Source: an uncultured Campylobacter sp.
GTDB taxonomy: Bacteria; Campylobacterota; Campylobacteria; Campylobacterales; Campylobacteraceae
Reading direction: 5' to 3'
DNA length: 40,769 bases
Assembly: GCF_938041645.1 (NCBI RefSeq)
Contig: NZ_CALIST010000008.1
Span: 1 to 40,769, forward strand
Below the pieces are notes generated by a model. That model ran no database searches. It worked only from the letters and a program-made list of their open reading frames with translations, and was not told where the DNA came from. A program made the translations under genes and the position numbers. Within the stretch, counting starts at the first letter, position 1. Each line of letters starts with the position of its first letter. Shown in pieces: positions 15,962 through 23,276 of the stretch.

Positions 15962-17022
15962 GTTCGGAGCTTTGGGTTATGTTAAAATTGCGGTGACCGA
16001 GGTTTAAATCCGCGTGGAAGTTGCTAAATTTAATCGGTACGGTAACACAGCGGCCGGGGCTTAAAATTTGCACGCGCGTCGTTAAAATTTTAGCGGTATG
16101 GCAGAGCGGAGACATAGCGCGTTTGGGTTTTTAAATTTATGAGAAAGCCGCGGTAGCCTGGCGCCTGCGGCGAGATTTTAAATTTTGAATGCGAGCTAGG
16201 CCGCGGCGGCAGGACGCAGGAGTTTTAAAATTCGCTCCGCGGCGATAGAGTTTAAATTTTATTTCGGCGGCGGAACGTTAATTTGCGTCGCCAGCTGCGG
16301 CGACTGGGTGTGGAGCTGTAAACTGCGTCGGCGCCGTAGGCTTGAGCGCGGGGCTTTAAAATTTAATTTCGTCGCGCTAGGGAACGGCACCCGACGCGCA
16401 AATTTTACCCGCGAGCGCGCTAAATTAGCTCGTAAACACGGTATGTGCCGCGTGATCTATTTATATTAAACATAAAATTCCGCGTTCGGCGGCACGCCGC
16501 AGTGCGTAAAATTAACGGATCGATTCGGAGATCTATCGATATGCCGCGTTACAATACTGCGACGTAAAAAGGAGCGGGAATGCGACTCTGTTGCGCGGCG
16601 CACGGTAAAAAAGCGGCTTGCGCCGATTAAATTTGGGCGGCGCGATAAATTTAAAAAGCTTAAGGCCGGTCAAAACAAAGCGCACGATACGGCGTCAAAA
16701 TTTTATCGATTGGGCTCGCTTCGGGTTTACGCGCGATTGATCGTAGCTTTTCGCTAGTCGCAAGACAAAGCGCACTTGCGTTAAGCTCAAGTGCGGGTGC
16801 GTTGGCTAATTGAGCTCAATCATGGCGGCGGGCTGAGCTTCGGTCATCAAGACCGCGCAAATTTGTCTTAAGTATAAATCGCCATGGTGCGAAGCGAGCA
16901 ATTGCGCGCTACAGCTCGTAGAATCGTTAAAATTTTCGGCTTTGCGTGACGCAAAAAAGGCACAGGGTCGAAGCTCGCGCGGCGAGGCTCGGGCGCGCAA
17001 AAAGATAAAATTTAGGATCAAA
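15962..17022. repeat. Long non-coding gap inside the thiamin cluster
   Basis: About 1060 bases between thiS and thiF with AAATTT-unit repeats mixed with GC-rich runs (CGGCGGC and similar). The only points of note are a -10-like TACAAT at 16550-16555, a cysteine-rich mini-ORF at 16580-16630, and a hairpin CGCACTTG/CAAGTGCG at 16771-16795 with a 9-base loop and no T-run. No decayed protein was recognised. Confidence 0.55.
16580..16630 (+). CDS. Possible 16-codon cysteine-rich leader peptide
   Basis: ATG at 16580 opens MRLCCAAHGKKAACAD, 16 residues with three cysteines. It has an unusually good setting for the region: TACAAT at 16550-16555 as a possible -10 and AAAAAGGAG six bases before the ATG. 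It lies about 390 bases before thiF, whose product uses cysteine-derived sulfur, so a cysteine-responsive leader is conceivable, but nothing in the sequence proves translation. It may equally be chance. Confidence 0.25.
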   Translation: MRLCCAAHGKKAACAD

Positions 17023-17817
17023 ATGCAGATAAAATTAAACGGCAAAGCTTACGAAACGGGCGCGAGCGATCTTGAGGGGCTGAAGTGCGAGGTTAAATTT
17101 AGCGGCGAGATCGTCGTAATAAACGGCTATGCGAGCACGCAAAACTGCGAGCTTAAGGCGGGCGACGAGCTCTTTTTGCTCGCGCACGGTGCGGAGCTGG
17201 CACCGCAGGAGCTTCGCGAGCTGATGCTTGCTCGCAACGCTCCTTCCGTAAATGAGGCGCTGCAAGGCTCGCGCGTGGCGATCTGCGGGCTCGGCGGGCT
17301 CGGCTCCAACGTCGCGATCCTGCTTGCGCGCGCGGGCGTTGGCGAGCTCTTTTTGATCGACTTCGACGTTGTCGAGCCGACCAACCTAAACCGCCAGCAG
17401 TACGAGATCGGCGATCTTTACAAGCCCAAAACGACCGCTCTGCGCGAAAAAATCGCGCGCATAAACCCGTTCGTGCGCGTGCGAACCTTAAACGAGCGAC
17501 TTACCGCGCAAAACGTAGCCGAAATTTTAAAAAACGAGCGTATAATTTGCGAGTGCTTCGACGACGCGGCGGCGAAAGCGATGATTTTCGATGCGCTCGG
17601 CGGAACGGATCGCTTTTTGATCTGCGCTAGCGGTATGGCTGGCAGCGGCGACGCCAACGAGATCCGCACGACGCGGCTCGGCAAAAACGTCTTCGTCTGC
17701 GGCGACCGCAAAAGCGCCGCAGCTCAGGGCGTGGGGCTGCTCGCTCCGCGCGTAGCGATCTGTGCCGCACATCAGGCAAACGTCGCGCTTAGGCTGATTT
17801 TGGGCGAGGAGGGCTAG
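17023..17817 (+). CDS. thiF: ThiS adenylyltransferase ThiF with N-terminal ThiS-like domain
   Basis: ThiF is an E1-like enzyme that adenylates the C terminus of ThiS. With the ATG at 17023 (preceded by TAGGA) the protein has 264 residues. Residues 1-60 (MQIKLNGKAYETG, VINGYAS, GDELFLLAHG) look like a ThiS-type beta-grasp domain without the terminal Gly-Gly. Residues 85-264 are the Rossmann E1 domain: AICGLGGLGSNVAILLARAG (nucleotide binding), LIDFDVVEPTNLNRQQY (the DxxxxxxNLNRQ motif), RINPFVRV and ICECFDDAAAKA. The reading frame is open upstream to 16942 but lacks a suitable start. It stands alone, with 1 kb of repeat sequence before it and 420 bases after. Confidence 0.9.
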   Translation: MQIKLNGKAYETGASDLEGLKCEVKFSGEIVVINGYASTQNCELKAGDELFLLAHGAELAPQELRELMLARNAPSVNEALQGSRVAICGLGGLGSNVAILLARAGVGELFLIDFDVVEPTNLNRQQYEIGDLYKPKTTALREKIARINPFVRVRTLNERLTAQNVAEILKNERIICECFDDAAAKAMIFDALGGTDRFLICASGMAGSGDANEIRTTRLGKNVFVCGDRKSAAAQGVGLLAPRVAICAAHQANVALRLILGEEG

Positions 17818-18239
17818 GCCCGGCCGCTCATCGCGCGCCTGCATTTCTAAATTTACGCGCCTTTGTGTATTGTTGCTAAATTTAAGCCTCGCGTGATTAT
17901 TTTTGAGAAGCAGCGAGCGTTTCGGCGGCATACGGCGCGTTTTAAAAACGATGTGAAATTTACCGCGCACCGCGTAAATTTAAACGCAGCGTATAAATTT
18001 AAAGCCGTTGCTCCGCCGCAAAATTTTAAACAGCGCTTTGAAATTTTGCGCTGTCTGTCTGCGACATAAAATTTGACGGAAAATTTTAGGTTTCGATGCG
18101 GTCCGTGCGGCACGTAAAAATAGCAATAGAAGCAAGGTGTACAATCTGTGCCGCAATTTCGCTGTGTATAATCACCGTGCGCTGATATGCGCCATTTGCG
18201 CCGCGCATAAAAACGATAATTTAAACTAAAGAGGATAGA
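17818..18239. other. Intergenic region with thiG promoter
   Basis: About 420 bases of AAATTT-unit repeat sequence with no gene. At its right end TATAAT (18167-18172) and a second weaker TACAAT (18140-18145) are likely -10 boxes for thiG, and AAAGAGGAT lies just before its ATG. Confidence 0.5.
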
Positions 18240-19001
18240 ATGGACGATAAACTGATCTTAGGCGGCAGGGAGTTTAGCTCGCGCCTGATAATGGGCTCTG
18301 GCAAGTTCGATCACGCGATGATCGACGCCTGCGTACGGCACGCGGGCTGCGAGATCGTCACGCTTGCGCTGCGCCGCGTGAACGAAAGCAAGAGCCGCAA
18401 TATCTTGGATTTCATCCCCCGCGGCGTCACGCTGCTGCCGAACACCAGCGGCGCACGAAATGCCGCCGAGGCGCTGCGGATCGCACGGCTCGCGCGCGAG
18501 CTTGGCTGCGGCGACTTCGTAAAGATCGAGATCATAGGCGATAGCAAATACCTTCTGCCCGATAACGCCGAGACGATCAAGGCCTGCGAAGCCCTAGCGC
18601 GCGAGGGTTTCGTGCCGCTTGCCTACATGCACGCCGATCTGTGCGTAGCTCGCGATCTGGTAAACGCAGGGGCTGCCGCCGTGATGCCTCTGGCCGCGCC
18701 GATCGGCTCCAATCGCGGGCTGATGATGCGCGGGATGATCGAAATTTTGCTTGGCGAAATCGACGTGCCGATCATCGTAGATGCGGGGCTCGGCGCGCCT
18801 AGCGAGGCCTGCGAGGCGATGCAGATGGGCTGCGCTGCGGTGATGGTAAATACGGCAATCGCCACGAGCGGGGATTTGGCGCTGATGGCGCGGGCATTTG
18901 CGCTCGGCGTGCAGGCGGGGCGCGATGCCTATCTGGCGGGGCTCGGCGCCGTTTGCAAAACGGCCTGCGCAAGCTCGCCGCTAACGGGATTTTTGCGCTA
19001 G
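18240..19001 (+). CDS. thiG: Thiazole synthase ThiG
   Basis: ThiG condenses deoxyxylulose 5-phosphate, the glycine-derived imine from ThiH and the ThiS thiocarboxylate into the thiazole phosphate. At 253 residues it is of normal length for this TIM-barrel enzyme. Visible motifs: SRLIMGSGKF near the N terminus, TLALRR, LLPNTSGARNA, FVKIEIIGDSKYLLPD (the Lys forms the Schiff base with the sugar), AVMPLAAPIGSNRG, PIIVDAGLGAPSEA and AAVMVNTAIA. It probably has its own promoter. The 300 bases downstream hold no gene, and the next gene is on the opposite strand, so thiG seems monocistronic. Confidence 0.96.
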   Translation: MDDKLILGGREFSSRLIMGSGKFDHAMIDACVRHAGCEIVTLALRRVNESKSRNILDFIPRGVTLLPNTSGARNAAEALRIARLARELGCGDFVKIEIIGDSKYLLPDNAETIKACEALAREGFVPLAYMHADLCVARDLVNAGAAAVMPLAAPIGSNRGLMMRGMIEILLGEIDVPIIVDAGLGAPSEACEAMQMGCAAVMVNTAIATSGDLALMARAFALGVQAGRDAYLAGLGAVCKTACASSPLTGFLR

Positions 19002-19304
19002 CGGTTAAAATTTTAAGCGCGCTTGGTTACGCGAGCCGCGTTTTTTGCGCCGAATTTGCATTTCTTGGGTTTGTATAGATACATATCGCGCAAGGTTTTG
19101 CGCCATGTGAGTTAAATCTCAGCACACTTTGTTAAGCCCTATGCCGAACGATATAAATTCCGCATTTCGCTAGGCATCTTAAAGTGTAGTGGCGAAAAGT
19201 ATAATTTGGCAGCGGTGTAGCGCGCAGCAGGCTCGGCGATCAAATTTTAAAATTTAATCGGGCTGAAAGCAGCCCGATCGAGAGAAACCCGATTGATCGG
19301 CGGG
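19002..19304. other. Gap after thiG, containing a minus-strand terminator
   Basis: About 300 bases between convergent genes thiG and the Sel1-repeat gene. Apart from the hairpin at 19257-19278 and one AAATTTTAAAATTT block I see nothing in it. Confidence 0.5.
19257..19278 (-). terminator. Rho-independent terminator of the Sel1-repeat gene
   Basis: ATCGGGCTG (19257-19265) pairs perfectly with CAGCCCGAT (19270-19278) around a 4-base loop. On the minus strand it is followed by TAAATTTTAAAATTT. It lies 27 bases beyond the stop of the gene at 19305-19922. Confidence 0.75.
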
Positions 19305-19922
19305 CTATTTTAGCATGTCGTATTTATCGCAGTATTCTCGTAAAGAGTCTTTATCGTAGCCGAATAACCCTGGGTGTTTTTTGCCCATTTCGCAGGCCTT
19401 TTGATAGTATTGTGTCGCCCTTGCTCTGTCGCCACCTGCTTCAAGAACTGAAGCAAAATTCCCGCACGCCATCCAACTTCCCGCATCGCAGGCTCTTCTG
19501 GCATATCCCATAGCCCGCGTCATATCCATTTTAATCCCTTTACCATTTGCATACATATAACCTAAATTGTTGCAGCCGTCTGCATATCCGCCGTCGCAAG
19601 CTTTATCGAATAGTTCGATAGCCTTTTTATAATCTTTTTTCACCCCTTTGCCACCATGATACATTGCTCCCAAATCCGAGCAGGCTACATAATCGTTTCC
19701 GTCGCAAGCCTTTTTAAAGTAGTAAAGTGCTTTTTTATAATCCCTATCGGATGCGTTTCCCCCGAACAAGGTCGGATTTTTATAAAGAGCGCCGGCGTAA
19801 CTGCAAGCCTCAAAATCACCTGCTTCGCAATTTTGCTCAAATTGTTTAACTTGCTCTTTGCTAAAAGTTATGCCAAAAGCCAAAGAGCCCAATAGGGCTA
19901 AACCTAAGATGATTTTTTTCAT
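19305..19922 (-). CDS. Secreted Sel1-repeat (Hcp-like cysteine-rich) protein
   Basis: A 205-residue protein with a signal peptide (MKKIILGLALLGSLAFG) and about four Sel1-like repeats of 36 residues. Each repeat has the pattern A-x-x-x-x-x-x-A-C-x-x-G-x-x-x-A-C-x-x-L-G, for example YFKKACDGNDYVACSDLG and LFDKACDGGYADGCNNLG. The cysteine pairs spaced eight apart are those of the Helicobacter cysteine-rich proteins (Hcp), in which they form disulfides between helices. Such proteins are periplasmic or secreted; some bind beta-lactams or act on the host, but a precise role cannot be read here. It interrupts the thiG-thiH order on the opposite strand. TATACT at 19947-19952 is a likely -10 and AAGGAG lies before the ATG. 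Confidence 0.9.
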   Translation of the reverse strand: MKKIILGLALLGSLAFGITFSKEQVKQFEQNCEAGDFEACSYAGALYKNPTLFGGNASDRDYKKALYYFKKACDGNDYVACSDLGAMYHGGKGVKKDYKKAIELFDKACDGGYADGCNNLGYMYANGKGIKMDMTRAMGYARRACDAGSWMACGNFASVLEAGGDRARATQYYQKACEMGKKHPGLFGYDKDSLREYCDKYDMLK

Positions 19923-20033
19923 TACTTCTCCTTAAAATTTTACGAAAGTATATTCTTTCATCTTTTAAAAATCACTAAAATTTAAAATGCGAATAGACAC
20001 CCCTCATTTTGCAATTTTTTACCTAAATCCTGC

Positions 20034-20039
20034 TAAAAT
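20034..20039 (+). promoter_or_regulatory. -10 box candidate (TGCTAAAAT) for thiH
   Basis: TAAAAT preceded by TGC gives an extended -10. It lies 104 bases before the thiH ATG, in the divergent gap between the Sel1 gene and thiH. Confidence 0.45.
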
Positions 20040-20142
20040 GCGCTTCTAAACCAAACGAAAAGAAACTTTGCGGCGCCTAAATTTACACGCAAAAGCGTGC
20101 CGCGTGGAATTTAAATGAAAATTTAAAAGGAAAATTTTAAAG

Positions 20143-21276
20143 ATGATGGGAACCGGCTATCTAGCGGGCATGGAGGATATCGGAAGCGAGATGATGGAGC
20201 GTACGCTCGCTCTGCGCGAGGGCTTTTGCAAGGAGGCGAGCGAGGCTGACGTGCAAAGGGCGATCGGCGCGAAAAATAGAAGTCTGCGCGATTTTGCGGC
20301 GTTACTAAGCGTGCGCGCGGGCGAGCATTTGGAGCAGATCGCGCAAGCTGCAGCGCGCGAAAAAGCAGCGCATTTTGGCAGCAACATCGCCGTTTTCACG
20401 CCGATTTACATCTCAAACTACTGCGACAATCTGTGCGTTTACTGCGGCTTTAACTGCAAAAACAAAATCGCGCGCGCAAGGCTCGATGAGACGCAGCTAA
20501 AGGCGGAGTTTGAGGCGATCGCGGCAAGCGGGCTAGAAGAAATTTTAATCCTCACGGGCGAGAGCGAGAAAAACAGCCCCGTACGCTACATCGGGCGCGC
20601 CTGCGAGCTCGCTCGGCAGTATTTTAAGGTAATCGGCGTCGAAATTTATCCGATAAATTCCGTCGATTACGCCTATTTGCACGCTTGCGGCGTCGATTTT
20701 GTGACCGTTTTTCAAGAAACCTACGATCCCGCGCGCTACGCGCAGCTGCATCTTGCGGGTAACAAGCGCGTTTTTGCGTATCGCTTCGCAGCCCAAGAGC
20801 GCGCGATTAGAGGCGGTATGCGCGGCGTGGGCTTTGCGGCGCTTTTGGGGCTTGGGGACTTCCGCCGCGATGCTTTTGCGACGGGCGTGCACGCGTGGCT
20901 GCTTCAGCGCAAGTACCCGCGCGCCGAGATTGCTTTTTCGGTGCCGCGCCTGCGCCCGATTATCAACAACGACAAAATAAACCCGAAAGACGTCGGCGAG
21001 CGCGAGCTGCTGCAGGTGATGTGCGCGTATCGGCTGCTGCTGCCAAGTGCGCAAATCACGATCTCCACGCGCGAGAGGGCGGGCTTCCGCGACAATGCGA
21101 TCAGGATCGCGGCAAGTAAAATTTCGGCGGGCGTAAGCGTGGGTATCGGCGGGCACAGCGAGCAGAGGGGCGACGAGCAGTTTGAGATCAGCGACGCGCG
21201 CAGCGTAAGCGAGGTCTGCGAGGCGATCCGCGGCGGCGGGCTGCAGCCGCTAATGAGCGAGTATATCTATGTGTGA
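20143..21276 (+). CDS. thiH: 2-iminoacetate synthase ThiH (radical SAM)
   Basis: ThiH cleaves tyrosine by radical SAM chemistry to give dehydroglycine, the C-N donor for thiazole. At 377 residues it is of normal length. The cluster motif is CDNLCVYCGF (CxxxCxxC), preceded by IAVFTPIYISNYC. Other family features are LDETQLKAEFEAIAASG, EILILTGES, VGVEIYP-like VIGVEIYPI, FVTVFQETYD, GNKRVFAYRF, GMRGVGFAALLGLGD, EIAFSVPRLRPI and the C-terminal GGHSEQRGDEQFEISD. Two adjacent ATGs (20143 and 20146) are possible; AAAAGGAAAA is 16 bases upstream and the nearer AAAG is weak. The stop overlaps the next ORF by 8 bases. As an Fe-S enzyme, ThiH is another probable Mrp client. Confidence 0.96.
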   Translation: MMGTGYLAGMEDIGSEMMERTLALREGFCKEASEADVQRAIGAKNRSLRDFAALLSVRAGEHLEQIAQAAAREKAAHFGSNIAVFTPIYISNYCDNLCVYCGFNCKNKIARARLDETQLKAEFEAIAASGLEEILILTGESEKNSPVRYIGRACELARQYFKVIGVEIYPINSVDYAYLHACGVDFVTVFQETYDPARYAQLHLAGNKRVFAYRFAAQERAIRGGMRGVGFAALLGLGDFRRDAFATGVHAWLLQRKYPRAEIAFSVPRLRPIINNDKINPKDVGERELLQVMCAYRLLLPSAQITISTRERAGFRDNAIRIAASKISAGVSVGIGGHSEQRGDEQFEISDARSVSEVCEAIRGGGLQPLMSEYIYV

Positions 21277-21883
21277 GGCGCGAAATTTTGCCGCGTGCGT
21301 GGATGAAATTTACGGCGTTAGACGCGAGATTTGCAGCGTCGGGCTCGAGGGCGGATTTAGTGCCGCCCAGCGCAGAAGTAAAATTTGTAGCGTAAAATAC
21401 GACGCCGAATTTTGCAGTGCCGCGCACGGCGATAAAATTTATGGCGCTATGGCAGATGATAAAATTTTCGATGTCGTGTCAGCTCGCGCGGGAAATTTTG
21501 AGTTACAAAATGCGTGCGTAAATTTAAGACCTAGGAACACATACGCGGATTTAAAATTTAAGGGCAGTGCAGATTCCGAGCCCGCGGGCGACTTAAATTC
21601 TAAATTTAAAAACGGCGCGAGCTTCGGGTTCTTATGCGGCGGCAACGCGAGGTCGCTAAAATCAAACGACCGGGCGAACGCTTTGAGCTCCGGCGGCGCG
21701 ATGGAAATTTCAGCCATTGTCTCGGCGGGCGAAATTTTGAAATATGGCGTGACGGCGGGGATTTCGGCGCTCGCCCTAGCAAGTAAAATTTTAATCCCTA
21801 GCATCGCAGGCAAAATTTTAAATTTGAGTGCGGCGCCACGCACGGATGTTGAGTTTAAAGGAGCGGGTGCATGCAGGATTTAG
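21269..21883 (+). CDS. Repeat-derived ORF between thiH and thiE, function unknown
   Basis: A 204-codon frame overlapping thiH by 8 bases and thiE by 13, open without interruption. The product matches nothing I know and is made of units such as DKIYGAM, DKIFDVV, SKICSV, NFAACVDEIYG, each being the translation of an AAATTT-plus-GGCG DNA unit. The last third (GEILKYGVTAGISALALASKILIPS) is hydrophobic enough for one or two membrane segments. Because the overlaps at both ends would couple translation from thiH to thiE, the frame may be kept open for that purpose even if the peptide is not functional. There is no good ribosome site at its start. Confidence 0.4.
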   Translation: MCEARNFAACVDEIYGVRREICSVGLEGGFSAAQRRSKICSVKYDAEFCSAAHGDKIYGAMADDKIFDVVSARAGNFELQNACVNLRPRNTYADLKFKGSADSEPAGDLNSKFKNGASFGFLCGGNARSLKSNDRANALSSGGAMEISAIVSAGEILKYGVTAGISALALASKILIPSIAGKILNLSAAPRTDVEFKGAGACRI

Positions 21884-23097
21884 AGCTTGCTTCGCGCATT
21901 ACGATCATCACAAATCGCGCGTTCTGCGGCGGTGAGGCGGCGCTGCTTACGCGCATAGCGGATTTTGCCGCGGCGGGTGTAAGCGAGATCGTCGTGCGCG
22001 AAAAGGATTTAGACGAAGCGACCTATGCAGCGCTGTTTGGTAAAATTTTACGCGCCTGCGAGAGTGGGTTTTGCGCGGATACAGCCTGTGCGGACGGGAT
22101 TTTTGCAGATGAAGCTCGTGCCGCTAAATTTAGCGAAACCCGGGCTTTTGCGGACGGATTGAACGCGAGCGCGGCCTACGCGGATAAAATTTCGCTCTAC
22201 GAGCGCGACGCAGACGAAGTTTCTCCAGAAAAGCTCCATTTGGGCGGTGGCAAGAGCGGGCTTTGCGCGGATACGGCCCGCAAGCACGCTGCTACGGATG
22301 AGATTTGGCCTAAAAATTCCGCTTGCGTTTTAGATGAAATTTTATCTGAAAATTTTACCGGCGCTGCAAATCGCGCGAATGATAGCGCGCCTGGCGAAAT
22401 TTCACTTCGCGGCGCCATATGCGAAACGAAACTAGCGGCAGAAGGCGTACGGAGCGCAGAAAATGCGGAAAGTATGCGGAGTACGCAAAGTGCAGAAAAT
22501 ACGAATGATGTGCATAGTGTAAAAAACGCGGGGAGCTCACAGAGCGCGCAGTATACAGAAAGCTCGGAAAGTATAGAGGGCGTAGAAAATTCACAGAGCG
22601 TGAAAGAGGCGGAAAACTTGGAGAATGTGAAGAGTGCGCAGAATGTAGAGAGTGCAAGGCGCCTGCCCACGCTATTCGTGCATAATTTCGCGGATTTTGC
22701 GCTGCGGGCGGGCGAGAGAAATTTATGGCTGCCGCTTGGTGTTTTGCGGAGCTTCAGCTCGGCGCACGGCGCGGAGTTTTTGCGCGCAAATTTCAAAAAA
22801 CTGGTCGCTTCCTGCCACAGCGAGGCGGAGGCGCACGAGGCGCTGGAGCTGGGTGCCGGCGCAATCTGTCTGAGCCACATCTTCGCGACTGATTGCAAGG
22901 CGGGGCTAGCGCCGAGGGGGCTAAATTTGATCCGCGCCGTGCGGGAGTTTTTCGCGGGCGAAATCTATGCGCTGGGCGGCATAACGCCGCGCAATTTCAC
23001 CTCCGTCTTGCGCGCGGGAGCCGATAGGATCGCCGTTATGAGCTCGGCGATGGCGGCGCGGGACGCGAGCGATTTCATAAGAAAATTTAAGAAATAA
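21871..23097 (+). CDS. thiE: Thiamin-phosphate synthase ThiE with about 200-residue low-complexity insertion
   Basis: ThiE joins the HMP diphosphate and thiazole phosphate to thiamin phosphate. The core is present in two pieces. Residues 1-65 give beta1-alpha2: SRITIITNRAF, AAGVSEIVVREKDLDEATY. Residues 265-408 give the rest: TLFVHNFADFALRAG, WLPLGVLRS, VASCHSEAEAHEALELGAG, ICLSHIFATDCKAGLAPRGL, IYALGGITPRNFTSVLRAGADRIAVMSS. At 408 residues it is about twice the usual length of about 205. The extra block, residues 66-264, is rich in A, S, E and N and ends in a 9-residue repeat (residues 194-262). It falls in a loop after beta2, so the barrel may still fold, but activity is unproven. The frame is intact through the insertion. 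AAAGGAG precedes the ATG. Confidence 0.85.
   Translation: MQDLELASRITIITNRAFCGGEAALLTRIADFAAAGVSEIVVREKDLDEATYAALFGKILRACESGFCADTACADGIFADEARAAKFSETRAFADGLNASAAYADKISLYERDADEVSPEKLHLGGGKSGLCADTARKHAATDEIWPKNSACVLDEILSENFTGAANRANDSAPGEISLRGAICETKLAAEGVRSAENAESMRSTQSAENTNDVHSVKNAGSSQSAQYTESSESIEGVENSQSVKEAENLENVKSAQNVESARRLPTLFVHNFADFALRAGERNLWLPLGVLRSFSSAHGAEFLRANFKKLVASCHSEAEAHEALELGAGAICLSHIFATDCKAGLAPRGLNLIRAVREFFAGEIYALGGITPRNFTSVLRAGADRIAVMSSAMAARDASDFIRKFKK
22450..22656 (+). repeat. Degenerate 27-base (9-codon) tandem repeat inside thiE
   Basis: Aligning residues 203-264 of ThiE in steps of nine gives MRSTQSAEN, TNDVHSVKN, AGSSQSAQY, TESSESIEG, VENSQSVKE, AENLENVKS, AQNVESARR. Column 6 is Ser in six of seven copies, column 5 is Q/E/H, and column 7 is A/V/I. 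The DNA copies are diverged (GCGCAGAATGTAGAGAGTGC and similar), but the phase is kept. Confidence 0.75.
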
Positions 23098-23240
23098 ATT
23101 GATCCAAAAATGCGGTTTGTTTCCGTTGTCGCGCCCTTGCTGCCGTCATTGCGCTGCATGCGGCGCGACGCAAAACACATTTTAAATAAAATCAAAAACG
23201 CGCGAAATGAACGCGATTTATTGCGATTTAAGCCCGAAGG

Positions 23241-23246
23241 TATAAA
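23241..23246 (+). promoter_or_regulatory. -10 box candidate (TATAAA) for the gene at 23277
   Basis: TATAAAATAT directly upstream of the TTG-started gene, leaving a leader of about 28 bases that contains AAGGA. Confidence 0.4.
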
Positions 23247-23276
23247 ATATGAGCGATTTAAGCTTAAGGATATTTT

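Noticed and set aside
16771..16795. Hairpin CGCACTTG/CAAGTGCG as a terminator
   Set aside because: There is no T-run on either side; it is kept only as a structural note in the thiS-thiF gap.
19305..19922. Beta-lactamase annotation for the Sel1-repeat protein
   Set aside because: Hcp proteins are sometimes so labelled, but only the repeat scaffold is visible and no catalytic motif supports it.
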